From contig JABACO010000008.1 in the NCBI GenBank assembly GCA_013339895.1, positions 8,803,788-8,867,787 on the forward strand: 64,000 nucleotides of DNA. The letters are read 5' to 3'. The translations under genes and the position numbers were made by a program. Each line of letters begins with the position of its first letter. Position 1 is the stretch's first letter. Of this stretch, positions 19,471 through 29,660 are shown in pieces. Source of the stretch: Ephydatia muelleri (lineage: Eukaryota; Porifera; Demospongiae; Spongillida; Spongillidae). Below the pieces are notes generated by a model. The model was not told where the DNA came from. It did not search any database and saw only the letters and a program-made list of their open reading frames with translations.

Positions 19471-20402
19471 CAGGACAATCAAAAGGTATTGCACATATAC
19501 TGTCTACAATAAACCATGTATACGCATATGAACACTTGGCTTCATCTATGTATAGTACCACCACACAAAAAACATGGCTACATGTCCACACCACATGCTG
19601 AAAGTACCTTCTGTTTTGTTGGATGTAGTTTGTCTTTAGAATTTGTCTTCGTGTAGATACTGTTCTTCAAAGTGTGCATTGAATGTTAGCTGACGTAGCA
19701 CTACCATATAGCAGTGATGCAACAAAACTGTCTGATGTAGGCAATTAATAGAACAACAGTGCTACTTTAAAAGGGACAGGTTGAGGTTCATTGCTAGGGT
19801 AATTACTTTACCATTTTCATGTTATAGGGGTGGAGGCCTAATGTCAACTACGTAAATGGTCACACAGATGTGGGCCCTGGCCCTAGCTCTGGCTATCCAT
19901 TATTCATGCTCTGTTAAATGACTCACTAGCTATGGTTAGCATGCTGCATGTTTTTTTAATGTATTGCAACTCTCCCTAGCTCAAGATGGTTGCCTCATTA
20001 GTAACGCTTTGTGTCCAGTGTCCTCATAGTGCCGGCCAAATTTCTAGTGCAACAGAGGAGTCCCCTGCAGACACCAGCCATCCTCCATTCCCTCAAGACC
20101 ATTGTCAAAATTTCTCACAGCTGCCAGAGCTGCAACAGAGGTGTCCACTCTACTATCTGGCACTCTGACATCCCTCAACAAGTCCAGCTGGTAGCAACCT
20201 GGAAGTTTGGCCCATTGCCCTGGGTGAAGCCTTCTCTACCTCACTGGCCCGGAAATGTCCTAGTGGGCTGCAATTGAGGAGAAGGCAGCAGAGTTCTTCA
20301 AACTGTTTCAGCGTGGAGAGGCATGTCCTTATGGGGCAGAGAAGATCACCTGTGGTTTGAGAGTGCATCCTGTGGCACCCAGTAGGAAGCCTGTGTTAGG
20401 AA

Positions 20403-20404
<2 letters not shown>
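19471..20404. other. No gene confidently recognised
   Basis: Overlapping ORFs at 19,986-20,277 (plus) and 20,153-20,368 (minus) contain non-repetitive protein-like stretches such as SLKTIVKISHSCQSC, but no family, splice pattern or paralogous copy supports them. Confidence 0.3.
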
Positions 20405-20438
<34 letters not shown>

Positions 20439-20460
20439 GAGGGGGGGGGAGGGGGGGGAG
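20405..20460. repeat. Poly-G / G-rich tract
   Basis: About 32 consecutive G followed by G runs broken by single A or AG. A second G-rich tract lies at 21,087-21,120. Both could form G-quadruplexes or be length-unreliable in assembly. Confidence 0.9.
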
Positions 20461-21086
20461 GGTTCAGCAAGGTGGTCTCTTCTCCTTGGTCCTGAACCTC
20501 CTAGTGTCACAACGTGCCTCTATTGGAGACTGTGTTGCCCCTGTGCTACCACACCTAGTACCTGGACAATGGGGTGCTGACAGGTCCCAGGTGCGCTGTT
20601 CTGAGAGCTTGGTCCTCCCTAGCGTTGCCGCAGCTGGGAAACACTACAACCATTAGCAATAAAATTATTACCCGTATGTAATCTGCAGTGGCATAAACAA
20701 CTACAGTGCGTATGTAGTAGTGCAAAGAAGCATAATTATTTCAGTTGTCGATTAATTAAAAAATAATGTCGTTAGCGTTGCGTGGTAGGAATTACGCAAC
20801 TACATGTGTGTTTGTTTAATCCTTTCGAAGGTCGCTAAAAACTCGATCGCTCGATATTCTGTAGTGGTGTTATGGTTAGAGGACTACTTAACCCCGTCAG
20901 GTCAGGTTGTCAGCCAGCACTATCGAGACTGGTGAACCTTTATGAGCTTCTTGTATCTGTTGTGAGCGAAGCAACAAGCTTTTCATTGCAGAAGTGTGGG
21001 CATGAGGTCCCAGTTGGTATTTCATTAGGTGTTGATGATGATCAGAATTTGGTATCCATTAGGTGTTACATTGCATGAATATACGA

Positions 21087-21120
21087 GGGGGGGTGGGGGG
21101 TGGGGGTGGGGGGGGGGGGT
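21087..21120. repeat. G-rich tract
   Basis: Runs of G broken by single T. Beside it, sequence around TTGTGAGC(GA)AGCAACAA..GCTTTTC occurs twice (about 20,960 and 21,228), a local direct duplication of about 100-150 bp. Confidence 0.8.
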
Positions 21121-21499
21121 AGAGGCTTGCACAATAGCACAACAGACAGGTCTGGACATTGCTGGTGGTGATGAATTTCATTATTACAAATGTCCTGTGT
21201 GTCTTGAATAATAAGTGGTATTGTATTGTGAGCAGAGCAACAAAGCTTTTCTTTGCTGGAGAAGGGTGGGGCATGAGCTGTATCATGTACTAGGTTCATA
21301 ACATGTTTATTAGGTTGCACAGGGGGCGAGGTCATCAGCTGCAGTTTAATTCATTGCATGTTGGGTAGGTGTTGATTGCATGAATACAAATGTGCTGAGG
21401 TGGGAGAGTTTGCACAGCAGTCAGGGCTGAATTGCTGGTCACAGCAGTAGCACATTATTAAATTTTAACATCTTGAATATTTGGTCACGAGTATGTACG

Positions 21500-21772
21500 A
21501 GTGCAGTTATTTTTAGAGGATACACACGCGCACACACACACACGCATTGCCACAACATGCCCTATTGTGTGTTGCCATAGATGCACATGATGCCATATAA
21601 TGAGTAGCCGTCTCAAACGATTGTCTCCATCTTTGATCTTTGGCCTAAGGCCTGAATCCAGGAGTTCTTGAAGCAGCTGCCAACATATGGATTGGAGCCA
21701 GTGGATTGTGGCAGCCTCATACTGGATGCCCCTCAGATAGCCACCATTGAGAAGGCTGTACTAGACATGCAG
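21500..21772 (+). pseudogene. Inverted copy of exon Y of the unidentified gene
   Basis: The exon at 21,662-21,772 (111 nt) encodes EFLKQLPTYGLEPVDCGSL and ends DMQ, matching 18620-18510 in opposite orientation. Flanking sequence back to about 21,500 also matches. The 5' splice site has changed from CAG/GT to CAG/AT, so normal splicing is lost unless the next GT is used. Confidence 0.65.
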
Positions 21773-21774
21773 AT

Positions 21775-21789
21775 GTGTGTGTGTGTGTG

Positions 21790-21824
<35 letters not shown>

Positions 21825-21860
21825 GTGTGTGTATGTGTGTGTGTGTGTGCAAATGCATGT
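21775..21860. repeat. (GT)n microsatellite abutting an exon
   Basis: GT repeat with TGTT and TATG interruptions, starting directly at the 5' splice position of the exon Y copy. Confidence 0.95.
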
Positions 21861-22469
21861 GAAACATTTGCATCTTATTTTGTATGTATTTTGTATTTTA
21901 AGTTGATGTGTTTGTCTTTCTTGGATTTTGTTTTTGGTCATTCCATACTGTAAAGAGTCATCCTGTCACAATTTTATTTATGGAGTACATAAATGGTGTA
22001 TTTCTTACCTCATGAGTAAAGTTTATATGATTTTAAGATCTTTTTTGATTTTACCCAAAACTTTTATAAGTAAGTAATCTTATGTTTGTAAGTTTATTAA
22101 CTACAATACTAAACCTTTATTTGCCGAAACCTTATTGTTTAGCCTGTTTGTTGAACATTAATGGAGTTTAATACCCAATTTGATTTATAACTATGTGAAG
22201 ACATTGCCAAAATTATGAAATATTACAAAATAAAAATAGTTTAGTCCTCGGTTTTGGGGCACATGTTTGTTGTTCATTTCCTTCGTTGTATGGTCTGCAG
22301 AGACAGAAAGATTCAAACCAAGTGAAACCTGTTAAACTCAGGGTAAAGCCAGCTCTCCTTTTTAAGGTATGGTGTATGCGTGTCATACTGGGAGGTGGGT
22401 GTGGTGTGCTGTCTGTAAAGGATGGGGAGGATCGATGAGTCAGGGGGCTTGTGCTGTTGGTTCTTCTTT
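21861..22469. other. No gene recognised
   Basis: AT-rich sequence without a supported gene. The 93-122-codon minus ORFs at 22,213-22,594 overlap the inverted-repeat arm that follows and show no domain. Confidence 0.4.
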
Positions 22470-23690
22470 GTGTCATTTGGGTCAATCCAACTATTGTGAG
22501 CAAGAGTTGTGACTCGCGTCTTCCGATTTTGCTCCAACTTCTCATATACGTTGGTCTTGATATGAAAGTGACTTGTACCATTTATTGAGTTCATAACCTT
22601 AATGGTTTACGAAATACACTCCACTGAATGATTAATTTATTCATATATATTGCAACTTTGCACACTCATTTTGGCTGCAATATAATTGACAGCAGGCATC
22701 AAATTGAAAGCCATGATCAGTACAACTGATCTATGGTGATTATTTTGGGGGATGGGTAAAGGGTTAAATTTTTTGCAACCTCAAAGTACATTTAGGTGTC
22801 TACCACGTGAAATAAAGTTTTTTTGTTTTACACAACTGAAGGGTCTATCAATGTCAATATATTTCAGGGAAAAAAAGTCTGTATATTGATTTCCTCAGAC
22901 AACCACACAAGATTTACCAGAGGACGCCATTTTTGGCTCATCAAAATTACTTTTGTTTACATATTACAAGTGGTATCAAGCAGCATGATTCAGGAGTTTC
23001 TATTTCCTTGTTTGGGCAAAAGCGCGCGCTTTTTATTCTCGTGTTTTATGTGTGTTTTGTGTCACGTCACTTGATCGTCACAAGTATTGTCGTGACCCGT
23101 TCAAGAAGCATCGGCGCCGCATATACAGTATTCAAATCTTCGAGTTTTCAACAGAGAAACTTATAGCAGAATATCCATCTCTGTCTTTGCGTAGTAGAGA
23201 CTTGCTGTGTGTAAACTGCCTAATAGCAGTTAAAAAGCATTGTTCTGACGTATCTTCTGAACACACAGGAAATCAATATTCAGACTTTTTTCTGTAACGT
23301 ATTGACATTGATAGTTCCTTCAGTTGTGTAAAAAAATAAAACTTGTATTTCACGTGGTAGACACCTCTATATTTCAAAAAGGTACTTTGATGTTGGTTAA
23401 AGTTTAACCCTTTACCCACCCTCCAAAATAATCCCCCTAGATCAGTTGTACTGATCATGGCTTTCAATTTGATGCCAAAAACTCTGCTGTCAATTATATT
23501 GCAGCCAAGATATGAGTGTGCAAAGTTGCATGAATAAATTAATCATTCAGTGGAGTGTATTTTTTAAACCATTAAGGTTATCAACTCAATAAATGGTACA
23601 AGTCACTTTCATATCGAGACCAACATATATGAGAAGTTGGAGCAAAATTGGAAGACGTGAGTCACAACTCTTGAGCAATCACAGTAGTTG
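22470..23690 (+). mobile_element. Transposon-like element with about 365-bp inverted termini
   Basis: The arm 22,470-22,835 is the reverse complement of 23,325-23,690 at high but imperfect identity, for example TTCAGTGGAGTGTATT and CACGTGGTAGACACCT on the right against their complements on the left. The spacer of about 490 bp carries an 81-codon ORF at 23,052-23,297. It lies directly upstream of the first XRN1-like exon, presumably in its intron. Confidence 0.75.
23052..23297 (+). CDS. Cys/His-rich ORF inside the long-TIR element
   Basis: An 81-codon ORF with the pattern HKYCRDPFKKH...LRSRDLLCVNCLIAVKKHC. Spaced Cys pairs and basic residues recall the zinc-finger-like N-terminal segments of uncharacterised transposon proteins seen in sponges and cnidarians. 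That resemblance is from memory and unverified. It may be a captured exon of the autonomous parent element. Confidence 0.35.
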   Translation: MFCVTSLDRHKYCRDPFKKHRRRIYSIQIFEFSTEKLIAEYPSLSLRSRDLLCVNCLIAVKKHCSDVSSEHTGNQYSDFFL

Positions 23691-23744
23691 GATTGACCCA
23701 TTTGTGAATTACATAATTGCGCTTTAACATTTCCATGGTAACAG

Positions 23745-25553
23745 ATGAGAGCAGAGAACAACTCTGTGAGATCGTCTTTGATGAGGAGTTTCTTGGCGGA
23801 ATCTCACTGTGGTGCTCTCCAAATAGAGCCTACCACCTTCCCTCCTCATGTCTCATCAACCTCCCTTGGCGGAATTTCACTGAGGTGCTCTCCAAATAGA
23901 GTCTACCATCTTTCCTCCTCATGTCATCGACCTAACCTACGGGAGAAAGTTGAAGCCAATCATGAGGGAATGTTTGTAGGGACGGTGGAGATGGGTGGAG
24001 AAAAGTACATCGGGACACCAGCTCCGACCAAGCCAGAAGCCCAACAGGTTGTGGCATCTGTGGCCAACGCCTCTCTACCACCAGTATGTGCTGCAGGGAG
24101 GGGGAGGAGGAGGGATATCATGTGGGATTCACAAATGTCTCTCTCACTCACACACACACACACACACACACACTCATTGCTGCAGGTACATTCACCACCA
24201 TTCTATCCATCATTTGGTTATCCACCACCACCACCTCACCCATATGCTCCTCCTCCTCCCCACTATCGCTACCCTCCTCCACCCCTCCTACCTGATGGCC
24301 CCTCCTCCTTCTATACCCCCAACCCCTATCCCTCCGGAGCTGGCTATGGCTACAACCCCAGGGGACCACGCCCACTACCCTACTCGGCTCCGCCCTTTGT
24401 GCCACTGCAGGTATGGATGCATACACATAAGAGGTGACCTCTTGAGTCTTGTATTAGGTCATGCAAGGCCACACCCCATGCCGAATACTGTAAATATTAA
24501 AATAAGTGGATGGCATTCTGAAACTGGTGATGCTCGAGTGGAGATGCTTTAAATAATTGATGGATTTGTTTATCGCAAATGGGAGCAAACTTTTAACCTT
24601 TTCTTTAATGGGGTATTGAGATTTAATGTACAAGATATTGGTGGGTTGGTCAGTGTCTCAAACTGGTGACTTAAGCAACTAGTGTAAAAAGGGTTAGAGG
24701 AAGTGATGTAATGATGTGTGTGTATGTGTGTGTGTAAGTGTGTGTGTGTGTAAGTGTGTGTGTGTAAGTGTGTGTGTGTGTGTGTAAGTGTGTGTGTGTA
24801 TGTGTGTGTGTGTGTGTGTGTGTGCAGGTGGATCGCAAACAAGCCAAGAAATCTTCCCCAGCTGTTATCAGTAACAATGCCAGTGGGACTGGAACTGTAA
24901 CCTCCAAAGAGGACATTGTGAGACGGAACCTCCTGGAGTCACTGAACAGTGTGGCTACAGAGACCATCTCGAGTAGTGAGTCTCCTTCAGCTGTGGCAGC
25001 CAGCAGCAAGCAAGCTCCACCTCCTCCCATGCCACCCACGCTCCCATCTTCATCCTCACAAGATGGCAATTGCCAGACCAGCCGGTTGAACATGGAGTCC
25101 ACCTCGTTACCACGGGATACCACGGCCCTCCTACACCAGCTAGACAAGGCTTCAAGACATCAGGAGGAAACAGCAAGGAGACTACAGGAGCTGGTCCAGA
25201 TGCAGCTGGAGGGATCCTCCTCTATAGGAAACAATGAGGGGGGCGGGGTGGTGGGTGCCCAGGCTGTTCCACAGGACCCTCTCCTATCTCTATTGACGGA
25301 CCTCGACAATGATGTCATTGGTTACCAGGAGGCGGTGCCTTCGACCGATGGGGCTGATGGGGAGGTTGTTGTTGTTGGAGAAATCATTGGTCAGGATGCA
25401 CTGCACCTTAGTGGGGCACAGGATGTTACTTTGGAGACAGAGGGAATGGCCACTGGGACACAAATATATGTACATGTCCCTGTGATACATAATGCAATAA
25501 TGCTTACATCAATATGGTCTGGTTATGTGATTAATATACATGTCGCACACTAG
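23745..25553 (+). CDS. XRN1-like C-terminal fragment (5'-3' exoribonuclease), possibly a pseudogene
   Basis: Exons 23,745-24,083, 24,186-24,410 and 24,828-25,553, each ending or starting in phase 0 with GT/AG junctions. Exon 1 contains EIVFDEEFLGGISL and CSPNR.YHLPSS.LINL, a pattern like the XRN1 SH3-like domain, then VGTVEMGGEKYIGTPAPT. Exon 2 is Pro/Tyr-rich and ends SAPPFVPLQ. Exon 3 starts VDRKQAKK, giving FVPLQV as in metazoan XRN1 tails. It then has a Ser/Pro/Gln-rich region with a short coiled stretch (LHQLDKASRHQEETARRLQ). XRN1 degrades decapped mRNA in the cytoplasm. The nuclease domain is absent upstream and a 73-bp duplication shifts the frame in exon 1, so this may be a truncated non-functional copy. 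An AATAAA lies at 25,616-25,621. Confidence 0.5.
23792..23937 (+). repeat. 73-bp tandem duplication inside an exon
   Basis: CTTGGCGGAAT(C/T)TCACTG starts at 23,792 and again at 23,865. The intervening sequence is duplicated with about 90% identity. As 73 is not a multiple of three, the second copy is in a different frame from the first. Confidence 0.85.
24715..24827. repeat. (GT)n microsatellite in an intron, ending at the 3' splice site
   Basis: GT repeats with TGTAAG interruptions run directly up to the acceptor TGTGCAG of the last XRN1-like exon. A CA repeat (24,150-24,175) likewise lies next to the preceding acceptor. Confidence 0.9.
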
Positions 25554-25615
25554 CATATAGCATGCTTTTGATAGGGGCGTGGTTACCTCCAGCTGCTTTA
25601 GTTCATGATGATGTA

Positions 25616-25621
25616 AATAAA
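25616..25621 (+). terminator. Polyadenylation signal AATAAA
   Basis: Canonical AATAAA 63 bp after the stop codon of the XRN1-like ORF, on the same strand. Confidence 0.45.
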
Positions 25622-26066
25622 TGGGAGGGGAGGAGCTTACACACTTTTACTCTCTTCCTGAGTTGGTAACGAAAATAATCGCCTCCTCATACAGCAGCGC
25701 AAAATTCCAACGATAAGCAAGAAAGTCCTTGGAATCCAGGGCAGGGTGTGGTGACACCATATGCAGCTATGATGTAATATTAACATCTTCGACATCAGTT
25801 TTGTTACATACCCTCAGAACAACTTTGGATAGGCATTTCACCAGACCCTTTTTCCGCGTAGCTGTGATGGTATCCATTTGCAGTCACGAAAAGTTGGGTT
25901 TGGGTATGAGACTATACAGCTGTTGCGTTCTAATCGTCGTGTGTGCTCGATGCTATTAACAGTATAGTTTACAGAGTGTGTGTGTGTTACCTACATTCAA
26001 TCATCAGCATCCCATTTAAAGCATACGAAATCACGCTTCTCCCTTCTCCCTTACTTCATTTCTCGT
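25622..26066. other. No gene recognised
   Basis: Unique sequence with only short chance ORFs. Confidence 0.4.
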
Positions 26067-26265
26067 TGCCCTCCCTCCCTCCCTCCCTCCCTCCCTCCCT
26101 CCCCCCCCCTCCCCCTCCCCCCTCCCCCCCTCCCTCCCTCCCTCCCTCCCTCCCTCCCTCTCTCCCTCCCTCCCTCCCTCCCTCCCTCCCTCCCTCCCTC
26201 CCTCCCTCCCTCCCTCCCTCCCTCCCTCCCTCCCTCCCTCCCTCCCTCCCTCCCTCCCTCCCTCC
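26067..26265. repeat. (CCCT)n tetranucleotide microsatellite
   Basis: Nearly uninterrupted CCCT repeat with C-rich interruptions at 26,100-26,130. It produces artefactual Leu-Pro and Arg-Glu-Gly ORFs in every frame. Confidence 0.97.
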
Positions 26266-26267
26266 TG

Positions 26268-26640
26268 CGCACCACTCCATATGGGCTGAGCATGGTGTGG
26301 GCAAAAAGAGACTTAAAGTCAGCATAAGCCGCAATAGTTGAGGCATAAAGAATGAGGAGAAGTTGAGCAAGTTGAGCAAGGGTTATTACACACTTCTCTA
26401 CTAGAGAAAGATTATGTGAGTGCATAGGATTATATAGGCATGTTGCGGTAAATATAGTGTTATTCTTTGCCATGCACATGCATGTATAGGATGTACAATG
26501 TATGCAAGCACAAAGGAATGGGACACAGAGGATCAATATATCAATAATCGTATGGGCATATGGGGACACAATGCATGTACAAAAGAACAATCCTATAGGG
26601 ACACGAGGTACCTGTGTGTACAAAGAACCAGAGATAATAT
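26268..26640 (+). repeat. Fragment of interspersed family R
   Basis: Matches parts of 15,535-15,960 and 45,340-45,700 (TGTGGGCAAAAAGA, GGCATAAAGAATGA, AATCCTATAGGGACAC). It is interrupted at its left end by the CCCT array, which may have expanded inside the repeat. Confidence 0.6.
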
Positions 26641-26843
26641 ATAGAGGGATTGGAAACGGGCCAATCAACACTAATTAACGCTTGAACGAATCCATACAAG
26701 CGGTTAGACACGCACATAACAAATATTACTTAAAGTTTTGTCTCAGGCCTTTAGATTTTTGTGTTGTTTTTTGCTGGACAACCTTAATCTTTTCTACCCA
26801 TGCACTGGCATAGGAAAAACCACGAACTCTGGTCCACATTTAG

Positions 26844-27473
26844 CTATCTTCTTAAGCAGTGCAGTGCTGCAATCACTGTCCCAAGACCATAAATAGAGAA
26901 CATCCTCACGTCAGTTATTTGTACTACTACTTCATCCCCCAAGTGTGTGTGGTTGATCTTAAGATGGGAACGCAGCTCTAGCTCCATACTTAAAAACAGC
27001 TCAAAGGTCATGTCATTCACACATACCAGATCACCAAGGTTTACATGTATGCTGTGAACCCAATCGGCCGAAGAAAGCTCTGTATCTCCATCGCCAGACA
27101 TAAGTTCTTCCAAGTATAGGATGCAATCTTTATGTAGTGAGTTATCTGGTTTCTTTTTCTTCTGGAGCTTCTTTTTAATAGCCCTGGGGACGAACCCAGC
27201 AGCATATCGAATGCTATTGAGTTCTTCATATGTTAGGTTCATCTGCATATTAAGCTCATCTGGTGATCTGATTGAGAATTGCTCTTTGATGAGCTCTTTG
27301 AAAGCATTATGCCCAACATTCACTACTGGATGATCTGGAGCTTGGTCATGACCATGGTCAGGAGCTTTAACAGGCTGTAGAGATTTTATCTCTGGAGCAC
27401 ACGAGGACAAGGTTAAGCCTTCAGCAACAGGCACATACACTTTTGCGCGGGAAATTGCGCGGGAAATTGCCAC
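26844..27473 (-). CDS. 209-codon ORF of transposon-associated type
   Basis: An intact ORF ending TAA. Its middle has LTYEELNSIRYAAGFVPRAI followed by a Lys-rich stretch (KKKLQKKKK). Then come WVHSIHVNLGDLVCVNDMTFELFLSMELELR, split here by the usual spacing, and a hydrophobic end. The IRYAAGFVP core is a motif I associate with uncharacterised transposon-linked proteins repeated in sponge and cnidarian genomes. This was not verified. The N-terminus includes a duplicated AISRAISRA (a 12-bp repeat). No partner transposase is adjacent. Confidence 0.5.
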   Translation of the reverse strand: MAISRAISRAKVYVPVAEGLTLSSCAPEIKSLQPVKAPDHGHDQAPDHPVVNVGHNAFKELIKEQFSIRSPDELNMQMNLTYEELNSIRYAAGFVPRAIKKKLQKKKKPDNSLHKDCILYLEELMSGDGDTELSSADWVHSIHVNLGDLVCVNDMTFELFLSMELELRSHLKINHTHLGDEVVVQITDVRMFSIYGLGTVIAALHCLRR

Positions 27474-28059
27474 GACCTTTTCTCCGCAGTCTTAATGTGC
27501 CGAAGCTTAAATTTTCTGTTGCCCATCACCTTTGAAGAAATTCACAGAACAAATTGGACGTGATTTACCTTTAAAAACATGTGATGGGCACACAACCAAC
27601 ATAGCTCTACCAAAATAATATATCTAGACGGCTGACCAGCGCCACAGCTGTCCCAGATGGTAAGGTTACCCGAAACGTCACAGCGAGGTTTCTGAAGATG
27701 CATTACGCAAACAACATTGCGATGGGCACATAATAGGCTACGAACATCAAATACACAAATAATGACAGATCGACGGATTCTGTCCCGAAAGTAAAAATAA
27801 TGGCCTATTCATTTTCTGTATTGTTAAAAAATGGCGCAAACTCGAATCTATAAGTGTTCAATAAGTAGATCGTCTATCGACTACTCTGTTCAAATTTGAG
27901 AAGTCGTGTTTAATTACCTTGTGAAATTCAAGACTTGTATTTAAGCGTCCAATTCCGCTCCTTTTTTTTTGGTCAGCGATTCACGCGTGCAAGGATAAGG
28001 CGTGTTAAAATTGTATAACTCTATATGGCGCACGTGATTCGTTTATATATAATCTCTGA
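27474..28059. other. No gene recognised
   Basis: Unique sequence upstream of the 209-codon minus ORF. It could hold its promoter, but no specific element was identified. Confidence 0.35.
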
Positions 28060-29480
28060 AGGGACCAACCCTATGGGGATCGGAAGCACTAATAGAGGAC
28101 CAATCCTATGAGCACACGATGCACGTACAGTTGTCTAATCCTATGGGACGCTGCATGTAGCTACACATACATGTGAGAGCTCTATGTCAGGTAGGAGAAC
28201 CATTTATATGGGAAACCTAGGCCAGCCTGCGCCTGCACAAAGAGGAATTTTTATAAGGAATGCTTCGGCAACAATGCAAGGGAAACACTAAAAGAGTGGT
28301 ACAGAAGCTCAATACATAAACCCACTCAAAAATGCACATAGTTAAAGGGAATAGATCCCGTGCATGTGACAAAGTGTGGTGTAAGAGTGTGTCATCATCA
28401 TCAGACTGGTTTATTGTGTGCCACATGTACAATACGTGAGTGTGGGTGTTGTGCATAAGAATATGCCATACGATGGTGTACAGGTTTATATTGCAACAAT
28501 TCAAGTGAGTGCACAAGTGCATGAGGCTGTGTCAGCCAGCATGGGTGCATGTTCATGTATTATGCGTGAGCTGAAAATTGTAAATAAAAGACCGATGTCA
28601 TTGCAAGCGTACACAGCAAAAAAAAAGGCGCAAATCATATTTTGATTTCACAAGTGATCTGTTTTTTCATATCTGTACCAAACTTTTAACAGTTTTGATA
28701 CAGATATGAAAAAACAGATCACTTGTGGAATCAAAATATGATTTGCGTCTTTTTTTTGCTGTGGTAGCTGAGCGGGCGTGACAAGAATTTTAGCAACGAC
28801 TATTTTAATAGCAAATTGGAAGCTTTATTACATGTCTAGAGATGATGTAAGTGCGTAGCAAATAGCCCTACTCACGCCGTGTTGAACACTGCCACTGCAA
28901 CGATTCATTTAAAGATCCATCAATTTGGTACGATCATTTTGCGATGCGAGAAGTCTTCTTCTTTTAATTCACCGGTATAAACTCGCTGCCTGGGTGAGGC
29001 AAAATTGTTGCGAACGGGTAGATTAGTTGTAGGCAAAGAATGGGCGAAACAAAGAAGTTATCGAAATTTATTGTGGATGGAACTCGAGCGCTCATCAAGC
29101 AGGAAATGTGCATTAAATTTGCACAGCTGTATCTCCGTAACCGGATAATATAAAAACTAGTGAACCGAAAAAATCAATAGCGACAGGACCCCTCTGCCTA
29201 CACACTGAATTTGAAACAAATTGGACGCTTCTACCTGAAGATGTGGCAGTTTCGAACCCCTTTGGGTAATCAGGTCTCATAACGTCGGCGCGAAGCTTGT
29301 GTAAGACACGAAAATATAGATCCACATACAGAAATGGTGTGTTATGAAGTTTTGAAAATAGAAAGTCGATAGCGTTTACAGTTCGGAAGTTATAGCGATT
29401 TAAACGTAAGGCATTTTTATACAATTGTTATAATATGCACTAGGTTCCTCTTTGCGGAAACGGCCTTATAATTGCCTCAT
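28060..29480 (+). mobile_element. Copy of interspersed family R, interrupted by a hairpin element
   Basis: Colinear with 15,790-17,106 and 45,580-46,820: ACCAATCCTATG motifs at 28,077-28,145, then GTGAGCTGAAAATTGT, CGCCGTGTTGAACACTGCC, and terminal GCGGAAAC near 29,453. It is diverged and contains the 154-bp hairpin insertion at 28,611-28,764. Confidence 0.7.
28611..28764. mobile_element. Near-perfect palindromic MITE with TA flanks
   Basis: Two arms of about 70 bp (CACAGCAAAAAAA... and its complement ending TTTTGCTGTGG) separated by only a few bases. TA dinucleotides abut both ends, as for Tc1/mariner-type MITEs. Family R copies elsewhere lack it, so it is a genuine insertion. Confidence 0.75.
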
Positions 29481-29660
29481 TTGGACAGGGGCGTAGTCAC
29501 TTCCAGTGGGATTCTGGGAGGTGGCCCACCTGATTTTGAATTTCTAGTTGATAATGATGTAATATACAGATGTGGTGCAGTTCTTCAACGGGAGAGGGTA
29601 GAAAACAAATGCCTTGCACAGAGGTACTTTTCTTGCTTCAGTTCATTATATTGCCTCGTT
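29481..29660. other. Spacer without a recognised gene
   Basis: Short unique stretch between the family R copy and the tandem duplication that follows. Confidence 0.4.

Noticed and set aside
26051-26671. Long Arg-Glu-Gly and Leu-Pro-Pro-Ser ORFs over 26.05-26.67 kb
   Set aside because: They are translations of the CCCT microsatellite and are open in several frames on both strands. No real protein.
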